Shown piece after piece: positions 12,913 to 23,639 of a stretch of 64,000 bases of DNA. The first letter of the stretch is position 1, and each line of letters begins with the position of its first letter. The stretch covers positions 29,583,773 through 29,647,772 of the forward strand of contig OW121850.1 of the NCBI GenBank assembly GCA_933228895.1. The letters run 5' to 3'. The stretch is from Platycnemis pennipes. Lineage: Eukaryota > Arthropoda > Insecta > Odonata > Platycnemididae. A model generated the notes under the pieces. The model saw only the letters and a program-made list of their open reading frames with translations, did not search any database and was not told the DNA's origin. Both the position numbers and the translations under genes were made by a program.

Positions 12913-14267
12913 ATTGGCTATTAAAATGTTTTAATGGGAATATCTCCACTAATAAATATGGGTAGTAAGAACAATACTTGATCAAAAGAGAAACATCACT
13001 TCCTGTATTTTTATATCCATTGAATTTTCACTATTTTCATCCAATTCAACGTTAATGTAAAAAAAAACTTTAAACGTTCAATTTACACCATTTCGATTTT
13101 ATTCATTTCATATTTTTATTATCCTTGTTTAAAAATGCAAAATCGATAAATCACTCGATAACTAAAGGAAAAAAGGACATATTGAGGAAATTCCAAAGGA
13201 CAAATTTAAATTATTTTACAAATTAGCCATCTAAACGGTCAGCAGTTGTAAGAGAGAGAAAAATCAGCAACTACAACGCATGCATGGGAAAATGGTTATT
13301 TTTATCGAATGAATACGGCGGCTACGAAAAATTCTTAGCACGAGGGGATTAGTCAAAGGATTTGTCAAATTTGATTCTGTTGGAGAATAAAGGAAAGAAA
13401 ATTCCACAAGTACCTGATTTAGAATCCAACCTCGAAAAGTGACTATAGATTTATAACCCCATCGAGTTCACGGAAAGGTAATGAGGGGAAATTTTCAACA
13501 CACTATACGGCTTAAAAGTTAGATATTGATCTCAAATGAGAATACTTATAATGGACGGAGTATAAGAGAAATTTAAGGAGTGAATAAAAAGAAAGAAGTG
13601 ACGAAATACTTGAGTTTTAACACTTAGGAATCAAATAATTAAAAGAGGTACACGCGATGACGTTCCGATTCCTCGCATTAGAATGGAAAAACAAACTGAA
13701 GACTCAACTACGAATTATCCAATACTTCATGCTGACAATGAGTGTTATAGCTGGAAGCCTGAACGTTCAGTGCATAACTGAACTTCGGCAAAAATCACCT
13801 ACCATCAATCAACATTTTTTCCCTGCTTACTCCGTTGTGTCATGAGAAATAACCATAAGCGTCGATTATCGGGCACTTATGAATGCGTGATGTGGGAGCC
13901 TCGAATTGCTCATTCATGTGCGTCATTTTCCACCAATCGCACACTGAGCCTACCTCCCATGAGCAGCCCTTTTGAGCATTTTCCATTAAGTGCTGTTTCA
14001 TGAAATGCTCACAATCAAGCACTCGATTCTGAGCTGGATTAAATGGCATCAAAACCGTACTGGTGCGGTGAGGAAACAAAATTAATTCCTATGCAGCTCC
14101 GAGGAGTTGAAATTATCAGTAACGGATATAATTCCACTATTATATGCCTAAATACAATACCGATTGTGAAATAAATATAAATATTATTCGATAGGTAAGA
14201 CGATCCCGATTCAAACGCTTGCTGCTCCGCGCCTAAATAATATCCTTCTATCCGTCACAAGGGAGTC
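12913..14267. other. No gene recognised; A+T-rich DNA
   Basis: Short frames only, including a 79-codon reverse frame at 13840-14079 that I do not recognise. No structured repeat was seen. Confidence 0.5.
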
Positions 14268-14528
14268 GTGGTAGCCTAGTGGGTAGAGCGCAGAGCTGTT
14301 GACCGGAGGGTCCCGGGTTCAATCCCCGGGCAAGAAGCTTTCTGGACACCCCCACTCGCGATTCAATTTTCTGCCTGTCAGAACTTCGTAGGAAATCGTA
14401 GGTGGCCCAGGTAAAGGAACTGGCCTCCCTACCCTGAATGTGTGAATTTCACACGCCAATGGCTTAGTACGGGGTGAGCTCTACCCTCACCTATCAATAA
14501 CCAACCTTCGGGTTGAACACAAAAAAAA
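14268..14528 (+). mobile_element. SINE family B copy, tRNA-derived
   Basis: The head carries an A-box-like TGGTAGCCTAGTGGGTAGAG at 14271-14290 and a perfect B box, GGGTTCAATCCCC, about 45 bases later. The body then has GGTAAAGGAACTGGCC, TACCCTGAATGTG, a GGCTTAGTACGGGGTGAGCT block and the 3' end CCAACCTTCGGGTTGAA, followed by an A-run. This differs from family A in every part after the head. Two further copies (16.14 and 56.25 kb) share the same 3' end. Confidence 0.85.
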
Positions 14529-14968
14529 ATCTGTCACAAGATCAGAAACTCGCCATCTAACGAAATTGAGGCAATTAGTTGTCACTTTCCCTACCGATGA
14601 CTTGAAAAGTTTTACTTTACGTTTACGGCAGCTGCGAAAAACGTTTTAAGAAAATTACTCCTTAATAAAATCTGTCTCTCTTTCCTCTTACTCTTTCTAG
14701 CATAGTAAAAGAATGATCTTAAATGACTCACTTGGCATCAATCAAACATTCCTTTCGTTCCATAACCTTCACAAGGTTTGGATTCTAGGTTTTCTGAATA
14801 ATTTGGTGCTCACTTAGGTATTTTTGGGACCATTTTTCATCACTTTATTTGCACTTATGTTAAAGCTAATATTAATTAAAGCCACCATTAATACGTACTT
14901 CAACTTCTCATTCTCCAATTAAACTCATATTTAACGCCGCACACTTTCCAGTATTTCATAACTACATA
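14529..14968. other. No gene recognised
   Basis: A+T-rich spacer with no supportable feature. Confidence 0.5.
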
Positions 14969-15265
14969 CACTGTAAAAAGTAGATCTGATTTTAAGGTAC
15001 AAAAGCGATCTGAATTCCAGATGCAACAATTTTAAGACAGGGTATGTTGAATTTCAGCAGTAATATCTTGTCTAAAAATAAGGCAGGTGAACGACTGAAA
15101 ATCAGACCATCCAGAATCCTGCTTCCTCTGCTTCCTGCTTAACTGCTCCTGTACCAACCATCCATGTTCCTGCCTCTTCCTCACCTTGAATCCGTGTTCC
15201 TGACTTACAACCAGACAGCGCTTAAATTCAGATCGCACTGAAAATCAGATCAACTTTTTACAGTG
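14969..15265. mobile_element. 297-bp MITE with inverted ends and TA flanks
   Basis: The left end reads CACTGTAAAAAGTAGATCTG and the right end is its inverted counterpart with about two mismatches over 28 bp. TA lies directly outside both ends (14967-14968 and 15266-15267), as expected for Tc1/mariner-like target duplication. Inside each end, the motif GCGATCTGAATT recurs in inverted orientation, giving subterminal repeats. The centre is CT-rich with repeated TTCCTGC-type words. There is no transposase, so it is non-autonomous. The superfamily assignment rests on the TA only. Confidence 0.82.
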
Positions 15266-16142
15266 TATAATCGTCTATCTTCAACCTTCCACTTCACCTC
15301 TCTATCATCCCTTCTATCATTGGCCGGAAAAGTCCATCACCCCCCACCTGACTCCTACGCTTCCACTTGATTTCCAGTAGCATCTTTCTCTAATACCCCG
15401 ACAGGATTATCACTCCCTTCATTTTGCTTCCATTCTGTTCACTATATAAGACATCTCGATCGCCTCCACTCCCATATCCCAAACGCTCTCCAATCCATTC
15501 TTGTCTTCTTTCTCAGAAGATAATAGGATGCAGGCCCTCGAGGATCAGAGATTAGGTCAAACCAAGGAAGAAACTTCCTGAACTTCTTCGCCAGGACAAA
15601 TCGCCGCTATTTTCCAATGAATCAAAGTTCCTTCGATGTCTCCCAGCAAAAATGTCTACCGAACTCAGCAAAAGTTAGGCGCAATTTCAAACACACTGCG
15701 AGAAATTCTACGTCAGTAACTTCGGCAGAGACAGACACTGGCGGAAACGCGAAAGCTAGAAAATTGTCGAATTAGAATCACCCGCGTATGTTGGGAACGA
15801 TCTCCTGAACGAAGTCCTATCGTGGAAACGATCTATGTGCCTGTTGTTTCCGCGGCGAAAATGTAATATTTATTCTCCAGAATTCTTTTTCCAGAAATCC
15901 AGCGGTGACATTTTAGTAGCTCTTGTCTCTCTGGATCTCTGCAAAGTTCACTTTTTACACACAATGCAAGATTTTTAAATAAAATTGGCACCTGAATTGA
16001 GCATTATGAGGTTCGTTCTGTGCAAAGACACAAAAAAGCTAAAAATATTATATAACATACCCTAGTTATCTTTGAGGTATTGTTTGTGTGGTCTATCTTT
16101 GGTTAGCGAAAAGAATTAAATTTAAACTACTATTTTCAACTA
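15266..16142. other. No gene recognised
   Basis: Pyrimidine-rich near 15290-15500, then ordinary A+T-rich sequence. No coding similarity was recognised. Confidence 0.5.
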
Positions 16143-16253
16143 CCAGGGAAAGGAACTGGCCCCCTACCCTGAATGTCACACGCAATTGGCTTAGTACGGG
16201 GTGAGCTCATCTCTCACCTATCAAAGACCTACCTTCGGGTTGAATCACTGAAT
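16143..16253 (+). mobile_element. SINE family B 3' fragment
   Basis: It starts within the body at AGGGAAAGGAACTGGCCCCC and carries the GGCTTAGTACGGGGTGAGCT block and the terminal ACCTTCGGGTTGAATCACTG. The tRNA-like head is missing, so this is a 5'-truncated copy. Confidence 0.8.
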
Positions 16254-16557
16254 AAATGTTCAACTATATAGGTACTGTATTTTGTGGTGCATAGCACACA
16301 CTTATCAAATTAAAATACAGAGCTAATATTTTACTCACGTGTTACATGCATTCAATACTTTTTAATCAAATTACACCCTAATGTTTAGTAAAATTTTGAA
16401 TTAAACCAACTTTTCACTTAAATAAATTAAATAATTAGGAGATATTTTCAATACGGGTTAAAACTTCATCACTTGGTTTTCGCAGGAAAATACATAGATT
16501 TCGTTTCAAAGGGCTATACTAATTAATAAATATGAGCATTTATTTGAAAAAGAGAGG

Positions 16558-16771
16558 TATCGGGTTGGTGGAGTGACTATAGTAATAGCTTTTCAATCCG
16601 AAGGCCAGGGTTCGAATCTCGGCAGTATCAGAGCTTTTTCAGCGACATAGTGGGTACCCTAATTGAATACCGTTTGTGTGTAGCTCATCGAGTGCATCAC
16701 ATACTTTGTCAGTCGAATGGAATACTCATTACCCCGCGGACTCTCGGGCTTTCGATTAAGAGTAGACTTTA
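16558..16771 (+). mobile_element. SINE family A copy, 5' part (interrupted)
   Basis: The head is GTATCGGGTTGGTGGAGTGA with B box GGGTTCGAATCTC at 16608-16620. The body reaches TTCGATTAAGAGTAGAC at 16751-16767 and then stops at the start of the 1.7-kb transposon. The family resumes at about 18477 with another GAGTAGACC and then CAATGCCGACGCGGGG. Confidence 0.8.
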
Positions 16772-18471
16772 CAGGGTGGCTACTGATAACGAATTTTCAA
16801 ATTCCCTGACTTTTCCCTGATTTTTCCCTGATGGCTTTACCATTTTCCCTGACCGATCGCCAAAAGGTCTTCAATTATCAGAATATTTTTTTTCTGCTGA
16901 ATTAAATTTTCGTCAAAACTCAGAAAATGTTAAAAGCTGAAAATAAATTTTTAAAAACTATAAGAATGAAAAAATATATGGAACCTCCGCCGCAATGAAC
17001 AATATATATTAAACCTTCACAAGTTAAGCCCTCACACAAATTGTACACACTTTTAACACATTCAACCCGGAATATTTCTAGTGTGCAATCGTGAAAAACG
17101 GAAAGGTTTTTCCTCCACATTAATTTGGCCAGTAAATTAAATGTAATTTTAAAATTAGTTTAAAAAAAATTTTTATAACAAAACTCGTTAATTTATTAAA
17201 GACATGAGTTCGCCTCCTTTAGAGAAGTCTTCAGAGAGGTGTTCAGTGAGGTCATCAGAGAGGTCATTAACAGACGCGAATGCGCGTCCTTCGGTTTCTT
17301 GGCAACGCACCTCGGACGCGCAATCGCGTCCATCGGGTTGAACGTGTTAATACATTTTTCGCTGCCGTGTATCTTATTTCGGTGGCCGTGTATGTTTCCT
17401 TCGGTAAAATTACAAATTGACAATATCTAATTCTTCACGGAAGAGGTGGCGTGTCGTGGTAGTTCTGGGAAGTTGAAGATTACTGAAAAGGCATCGAAGG
17501 GAAAGTTAATAGCCAATTTACTGGCGGACTCCGGCACAGGTATCACTAAGCTACGCGAAAAATACAAGCTAAAGCCAAGTTCTTGGACTGGATCAAAATC
17601 GGATGGCACGAGTTTTAGAAGCGAATAACAATTTGATTAACGTGGTCGTAACCCCTTGATTGTAAGAGGGAACCAAAAATGTAAAAATATTTGTTTAAAC
17701 AAACAAAACGTAATCGCGCCACAGCGAGCGAAAACAGGAGGCAATTAGCAACGTCAGCGTCATATTTAGGAATGCCATATTTGAGGTGGTTTGTGACCTG
17801 ACTAAATTGCTTCAAGAGGGAGCTAAGGGGGCCATTCAATAATTACGTCAAGCGTGAAAGGTGGGGAGGGGAGGAGAACTCTTCATATGGTCTCGCGAAG
17901 GGGATATGGAAATCGAAGATGATCTTACGTAAGATGTTGTTTCTACGTGTGATCGTACTTGTATTACCGTTTTAATAACCAACATCTCGTATTTTTAGAA
18001 CTGCAAACAACTACCTCTCGACCTGAGTCTCGGAAGTTAAAAAAAAGCGAGATAAAATCTTCCGAAAAACATAGCCTCGGATTCCTTGTGATGAGCAGAA
18101 TACGCGGTGATGATGAATTTTAACAGTACTAGGCAAATATCTCATAAAGGATTTACAAAAGGGATACATTGTACGACTAATTCACAACTTAATAACTACG
18201 ATTCACAACTGAATGTTCAACGAATTGACGTGGTTTATTCTATGCACTTCCGCGACGGACATTAGTTTTAGTTGGCGAAATGTTTTGGTGAAATAAAGGG
18301 CAGGAAAGACTGCCCGGTAAACGTAATGGTAGAAAAATAACGAGAATTTCCTATCCCAGTTTCTCCCCGACTGTTACGAGAATTCCCTGACTATTCCCTG
18401 CCTTTTCCAGATTTCCAAAATTCCCTGACAATTCCAGGTTTTCCCGGTTTTCTCTGACGATCGCCACCCTG
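16772..18471. mobile_element. 1.7-kb DNA transposon inserted in a SINE
   Basis: The ends are CAGGGTGGC at 16772-16780 and its reverse complement GCCACCCTG at 18463-18471, with CTTTA repeated immediately outside both (16767-16771 and 18472-18476). Beyond the 9-bp inverted tips, both subterminal zones contain several copies of TTCCCTGAC-like words in the same strand orientation. At 17222-17270 there is an imperfect short tandem repeat. Internal frames (60-75 codons, for example 17196-17423 and 17446-17628) do not resemble a transposase I know, so this is probably non-autonomous or decayed. CAGGG tips are typical of hAT-like elements, but those make 8-bp duplications; only 5 bp are visible here, so the superfamily stays open. 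Confidence 0.8.
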
Positions 18472-18620
18472 CTTTAGCTCTTTCAATAGGAGTAGACCAA
18501 TGCCGACGCGGGGTTTCTTTCCACACTTTCTCGGTTCCCTTAAAAAAATTACTACTTCTACCCAGATTCCCACGTATCCTCATTATGTGCAAGTGGCCTA
18601 AGCTGTCAGGACATCCCCCG
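18472..18620 (+). mobile_element. SINE family A copy, 3' part
   Basis: It continues the copy that begins at 16558: GGAGTAGACCAATGCCGACG at 18489-18508, then the GGGTTTCTTTCCACACTTTC stretch, and an end with GTGCAAGTGGCCTAAGCTGT near 18588. The sequence before it repeats about 20 bases (an AGGAGTAGAC-type word) that also precede the transposon on its left. Confidence 0.78.
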
Positions 18621-18735
18621 AACAACTGCTACAGCCACAACTTAAAAAATTGTGTTTTTGCTTTTAGTTATCTTTGCGAACTTTCTTCTTAAAATAAAGC
18701 TTCACAACAAAATAATCCACGATTCGAGTAGAAGG

Positions 18736-18905
18736 AAGCCTGTGTAGCTTAAGTGGTAAAACACCCGGACTGAAATCGAAGGGTTCTGGGTTCGTGTCAC
18801 GGTCAATGTGGATTTTTCCTTTGCAGAAATCCGGCTATAGAGCATTTCGTCGGATGACTAGGCTTAGGTACCGCGGCTAGTTCGTAAACCTTGTATTTGT
18901 TTTGT
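18736..18905 (+). mobile_element. SINE family C copy, tRNA-headed
   Basis: A-box-like TGTAGCTTAAGTGGTAAAAC at 18743-18762 and B-box-like GGGTTCGTGTCACG at 18789-18802 are followed by GTCAATGTGGATTTTTCCTT and GCAGAAATCC. The same post-head block (GTCAAT then a T-rich stretch then CTCTGCAG) occurs at 58.3 kb. It is a separate family from A and B. Confidence 0.7.
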
Positions 18906-18999
18906 ATTATACCTACACCGATGTGTCAATTACGCCAATAGATACAACATCTCTCTAATTTTATCTTTGCGATCTAATCTATCATGGTACAATGCGATT

Positions 19000-19350
19000 T
19001 ACCTTTGACGTTTCCATGTACGGGGTGACGGGAAGCCGTGATCACGTGGGCGATGGGAACGAAAGGACGGGAACAGGAGGCAATTCCCTCACCGGAACCC
19101 CCCCACCTGCGCTCGCTTCCCTCGACAAGAGTCCTCGCGGGTCTTCCCCCAGGGGAGATCAAACTTCACTCGGAGCAATGCGTGTCGCCAATTGGAGAAC
19201 TATACAAAGCTCTTATGAAGACTTCCCTTCAAGTTTTCAAAACTCCTCTGAAAGATACGATTACGACCACCTCTGGAGTGGGCGGAGGCGAAAGAGATTA
19301 GTGACTGTGGGGCGCCGTTGTCATTTTTCCATTTCAAGTTCGGTTTACCG
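19000..19350. other. Small GC-rich island
   Basis: A 350-base CpG-containing block, with C-rich GGAACCCCCCCACCTGCGC near 19097. An overlapping 120-codon forward frame (18992-19354) and two shadows are explained by composition; no domain was recognised. Confidence 0.4.
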
Positions 19351-19741
19351 TTAATATTTATGTACCTTTTATGCCTTCTTTAACTCCTAGATTAATACTA
19401 CAATTTCTAAGGTGTAGGTTGGTGCGTAAAGTTTATTCTTCCATTGATATGGATCCTAACTGATAATAATTTGAAGGCAAGACAATAGATACAAAAGAAA
19501 AATATCAATAACCATCATTAGTACTCATCTTAAGCTAAATTTGACAACGATCTCCACTCCATTTTTTTCGGATAACCTCTCCATATTGACATATTTTCTT
19601 TCATTCATAATTTGTCTTAACCTTTGCTCTTCTACTGCAAATAACTACGCTTGTTTTCTTCATGTAAATCTCCACAATAATAGAATTTCTATAGAGGAAA
19701 AGCAGTTTCATTTTCATCGGGACTCGAATTCCATGATTTAG

Positions 19742-19880
19742 TGCCTCAAGAAAAATGGTAGCTTAACTGGCTAAAGAAAGTAGATCAGACTAAGAAACTG
19801 GAAAAAGCAGGGGGTTCAAAGTTCAAGTTCTGATTGAGGTGGAAATATTTTTTTCTCTGAAAGTTCTACCATTTAACATG
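19742..19880 (+). mobile_element. SINE family C copy, diverged (possible)
   Basis: An A-box-like TGGTAGCTTAACTGGCTAAA and a B-box-like GGGGGTTCAAAGTTC with longer than usual spacing are followed by GGTGGAAATATTTTTTTCTC. That matches the T-rich post-head block of the copies at 18.7 and 58.3 kb. Confidence 0.5.
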
Positions 19881-20137
19881 CAACCGGGGAATCTTTATCA
19901 AGGTTTTTATAGCAAACTCACAATCCTTGCATTTATGTTCATCCTCGTTGCTAAAGGTAATGTTAAATCTCGTCTATATTAACTGAAGGTTTTTTTCATC
20001 TCTCTACGCAATTTCTATCTCGCTGGAAAACAATAATTTCCATTTTGAGGTTGACCTTGTGAGTGGGGAAAGGTATTTCTTGAGTTATATGGAAGCTGAA
20101 TCGTTGTACGGAGAGTTTTTCTTCAAAAAGAAAATGA

Positions 20138-20400
20138 CTGCATCTACATTTTACATAGTAAATCACCGATCCGCGGCAAGAGCGTGTGGCGGGGAGTGAT
20201 TGGTAACCAGCCGGGAATTTGAGTTACATCTTAAAAGTTTGTTAGCATATAATTAAGTATTTGGTGCAATGCGTATGAAATAATCATACTTTTTTGCTTT
20301 ATTATTGCGTTGGTTTGGGAAACCCTCTCTTGTATCACTCTATCCGTCTGACCGTTTATTTATTTTAATATATCGCTTCTGACTACCCTGCTGAAGCAGT
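20138..20400 (+). repeat. Dispersed repeat family D (CTACATCTACA type)
   Basis: It opens with CTGCATCTACATTTTACATA and contains GCGTGTGGCGGGGAGTGATT about 45 bases later. The same landmark pair, a CTACATCTACA lead and a GYGTGTGGCRGGG core preceded by a CCGCG-like stretch, recurs at 30.7 and 41.8 kb. No reading frame was recognised; it may be the untranslated end of a larger retroelement. Confidence 0.6.
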
Positions 20401-20849
20401 GAGGGGGTAAAAATATTCCTCGGTTGTCAGAATCATATTTACGTCATTTTAACTTCTCGAGTATAATTTATACTGCGAACAACCTTCTGGTTACTAGGGA
20501 TTCTCAAAAAAGCACTTCCAATTGTCAAGTACCACTTTCGGTACGTCCATAGGGCTTTTATTACAAAACGCGCGGTTCCCATTGTGTATTTTCTTTTCCT
20601 GAGTTAAATCTTTACTCATTGAAACCCAAATGTTTGAAATGTATTCCGGGCGAGGCCAAGTGCCAAATAACATCTTTCTTTTACTTTCCCATTCAAACAC
20701 ATCCGCACAATCCGTTTGATAAATCCCAGTTTTTTCAGCACCGTTCCACACACATTTCAAACTTCTAAGGCCGAACAATATGCGACCCATCACGCAGATC
20801 AGCGCAAGCATTGAATAATAATACAAATGTCCATATCATGTGGCTTGGA

Positions 20850-21320
20850 TTTTTCGTCACCCCAATAACGAAACACCAAATTTGTCATCTCCCACCCGAC
20901 TTGCTATATCGGGAGCATCTTCGCCACCAAGCGGGAAATTCCAGCGTCTTCCCGGAATCCACCTGCCTCTCCTTCGAAATGAGCACATTTGTATTTGTAT
21001 ATTTCCTCTCCTTCGCCTCCCCCACCACGCGGATAAATAAAAGGAAGCCGCCGGAATTCGGGATCGGAGAGGATGAGATGGCATCGGAGGAGGGGGCGTT
21101 ATGGAGAAGGTGAGCTCCCCTTGACATCCAATACGTATTCCGCTGGGAGCAGGGCCGCCTTTCCTCGCAGGCGGGCCAAGGGGCGTGCGCCGGCGGAGAT
21201 CGGAATGCTTCACTCACTACGCCCTCCACCCCCACTTTCATCAGCCTCCTCTCCCTCACCCCGTCCTCCGACATCCCATCACTCCCGTTTCGGCACCGAA
21301 ATATGAGCAACAGCGCGAGG
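20850..21320. other. GC-rich CpG island-like segment
   Basis: GC-rich with many CG dinucleotides (for example GGGGCGTGCGCCGGCGGAG at 21180-21198). A 187-codon reverse frame (20885-21448) and several overlapping forward frames arise here; none is recognisable. A TATA-like and donor-like arrangement inside is listed separately. Confidence 0.45.
21033..21109 (+). promoter_or_regulatory. Possible TATA promoter with short first exon
   Basis: ATAAATAAAAGG at 21033-21044 sits in GC-rich DNA. ATG codons follow at 21073 and 21078, and AAG|GTGAGC, close to the consensus splice donor, falls at 21107/21110. From the second ATG the frame reads MASEEGALWR before the donor. The spacing would fit a compact 5' exon, but each signal is short and common, and no downstream exon in a matching frame was identified. 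Confidence 0.25.
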
Positions 21321-21964
21321 GATATTGGCATTTCTGGCATCGAAGGCAAATATCGACGTAAAACGTGATGATGGAATGCTACTGGGGAAAAGAATGGGAA
21401 GCGGCGAATATAAATATGTTTCTCGCAAGAGACAAGATGTCGCAACACCGATCTATTGGATGGAAGGGGTGGAGTACAAACGCATTATTGAGTCCTTGGG
21501 GCCGGATATTCCCCAGTAGATGGTATTTTACTGCTGCACCGTTTACTTTTCACTATACGTCAGTATTGCCATTTTTCCGATTGTCAGCGTTGGAAAAGCA
21601 CGGGTGTTAGTCAAGATAAAGTGAACACGATAAACACTACGAGATTTAAAACGGGCATTAATTAATTAAAGCAAACCGATAAAAGAAGTGATTCGGAAGA
21701 CCTGATCAGAAGATGAAGACTTTGCCCTAACCGTTCTAGGAAAAAAGTAGTTGTTCTAATTGTATGAAGCCTTAAGTTGCTCCCACTGCTTAGTAGTTGC
21801 CGCAACGTCCAACCTAGCTAAATCTTAAATACGTATTCCTATGTCGAGCACAACAAACAAGCGGAATGCAAACGCATGTAGTTTTGGTTAACAGGTTGGC
21901 AAGTTACCCACCTGGTTACTGGATTGTAAAAAACAAGAAGCAAACTCTATTAGCAGAAAAAAAA
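21321..21964. other. No gene recognised
   Basis: It runs from the edge of the GC-rich island to the SINE. Frames at 21325-21610 are unrecognised. Confidence 0.45.
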
Positions 21965-22293
21965 TGTTGGTTGGCTATTCAGGGGAGGCTACCGACAGCT
22001 GAGGTCATTTGCGCCTTTAAGGATAGGTGGGTAATTGGGTAATGGTAGGAGTTTTCAGGGAACGGAGGAAGAGTGGAGAGAAACCCGGCGTCGGCATTAG
22101 CCTAAGCTTAATGAGAGGCGCCAAGGGGACCACGGCTTAGCGTCCCATCCGACGGACGGAGTACTGAACTTGAAATGCCCTCCACTAGACTCAAATGGGG
22201 ACCGGTTTTCCACTGAAAAATCCGCCACTGCCGGGAACCCGGGCCCTCGGGATGGGAGGCCAATACTCTAATCACCATACCAACCCGATCCCC
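21965..22293 (-). mobile_element. SINE family A copy, reverse, near full length
   Basis: On the + strand it begins with GGTTGGCTATTCAGGGGAGG and ends with the reversed head CACCATACCAACCCGATCC. The GGCGCCAAGGGGACCACGGC block and ACCGGTTTTCCACTGAAAAA are both intact. The B box has lost a few bases: the + strand reads GGGAACCCGGGCCC where the other copies have GAATCGAACCCGGGCCC. Confidence 0.88.
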
Positions 22294-22921
22294 AGAAAAC
22301 AAAGAAAGAAGACATTTCTTGAAGGATTCTCTATTGTTTTATAAGATATTTAAAGCCAAGGAAAGATTCAATAAAAAAAGTGAAGGGAAGGTAGGGGAGC
22401 TGAAATTGTAATTGAGAATAGTCCAAACGATTGGGAGCCTACATGGGAGCGAAAGGAAAAGAGCTTATGGTTGGGCGAAAAGCACCTACGAGGGAATGGT
22501 CGTTATAGAGGAGGGAAAAGTTTCGTTTCCTTTGACATATGTTGTGAATACGTCCAATTTCCTTTCCGTTCGTACAGCTAAGTCAGGAGGGAAATTTGTA
22601 TGCATCTAAATGACATAGATTCCAAACCCCCGCTTACATTTGTGGCCATGGATCCAAGACACGAAAGGGGATTGAGGAAAAAAGGAAGTTTAAGTGAGAT
22701 GCATTCTGTCTCATTCGTGCTGCCTATTTAGTTGAATGCTGGGTTTGGTAATGCTCTGAAGGTTTTGCACAACTTTGTGGGTATTAAGGAGGTCCTTGGC
22801 TTACAACATGGCATACAATTGGAAAATGAACATATGGCTAGGCGATTTAGCAGATTAGCCGCATAATAGACATAGTGCTCAATATTACTACTATCATTAA
22901 GTATAGCATGTATAGATAAGT
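22294..22921. other. No gene recognised
   Basis: Ordinary A+T-rich sequence directly upstream of the LINE fragment. It may include diverged LINE sequence, but I cannot support that by translation. Confidence 0.45.
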
Positions 22922-23262
22922 AGCATGGATAAATGGATCGAGTTAGTGAGTTACGAGGAAGTACTCAGAGGAGTGTGAGAAAAGAAAAATCTTCCGAAAG
23001 CCCTAAGAAAAATGCGGGACAACTTAATCGACCACATCATGAGACATAATGGCCTGATGAAGGCAAGTGAAGTCGAAGGATAAGTGAACGGTAATAATGG
23101 TAAAGGAAGGCTTCGTATGAGATACATAGAAGGAATGATGAATGATGTGAAAGAGAAGCAATACGTAAATATGAAGAGATTAGCTGATAAGGGAGTTGAG
23201 TGAAGTGGCTCGTCAAACCTATCCTAGGGTTGATGACCTGTGATAATTATGATGATGAATAA
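22922..23262 (+). pseudogene. LINE ORF2 C-terminal fragment with stops
   Basis: One frame from 22922 reads WIELVSYEEVLRGV, a TGA stop, then KMRDNLIDHIMRHNGL, a TAA stop, then KGRLRMRYIEGMMNDVKEK and MKRLADKGVE before TGA. In LINE proteins with this kind of C-terminus the corresponding order is W-x-(D/E)-x-V-x-N/Y-EEVL, then a G/D-H-(I/V)-(L/M)-RH segment, then a basic GRxRxRYI segment and a terminal W/S-R. The three internal stops show it is dead. The reverse-transcriptase core is absent upstream, so this is a 5'-truncated copy. Related 3' text occurs at 52.2 kb. Confidence 0.8.
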
Positions 23263-23329
23263 ATCACGAAATTTGCGAACGATTGCTAAGTTTTCACAGC
23301 GTGTGTTTACAATTCCATTCGGAAGCCAC

Positions 23330-23485
23330 TGCGTGTGGAGCTTTGCCTTCCAGCTTTGGTGTCCATTACAGGCCGCATAGTCGGGGATAAATTAACGAGT
23401 TATTTGCAACTAGGTTACTTTATCCGGATTATGAGGCCTGTAATGGACGCGAAAGTTTGGAAGAGGCTTTCGAAAAAGGTTGGAA
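23330..23485. repeat. Imperfect inverted repeat (hairpin)
   Basis: The left arm contains TCCATTACAGGCCGCAT at 23361-23377. The right arm contains its near reverse complement, ATGAGGCCTGTAATGGA at 23430-23446. The similarity extends, weakly, for about 50 bases on each side, with a loop of roughly 50 bases. A 61-codon frame crosses it but is unrecognised. Confidence 0.6.
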
Positions 23486-23639
23486 AAAGCCCCACTAGCA
23501 ACGGCTCCCGAAAGAGATAACTACGAACGATTAAGCCGTAATACCTTCAATTTTTTGCTTGCTATTCTAAAGGATTTATGACAACCGTGATGGATATTAG
23601 TGTATTTACGGCGTAGACACAAGTATTTTTATTTACTTA

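Noticed and set aside
14268..14340. Possible functional tRNA gene
   Set aside because: The boxes are good, but I could not see a complete acceptor stem and cloverleaf, and the sequence continues into a SINE body repeated at 16.1 and 56.3 kb.
20885..21448. 187-codon reverse frame
   Set aside because: Same explanation: GC-rich island, overlapped by several other frames on both strands, no recognised motif.
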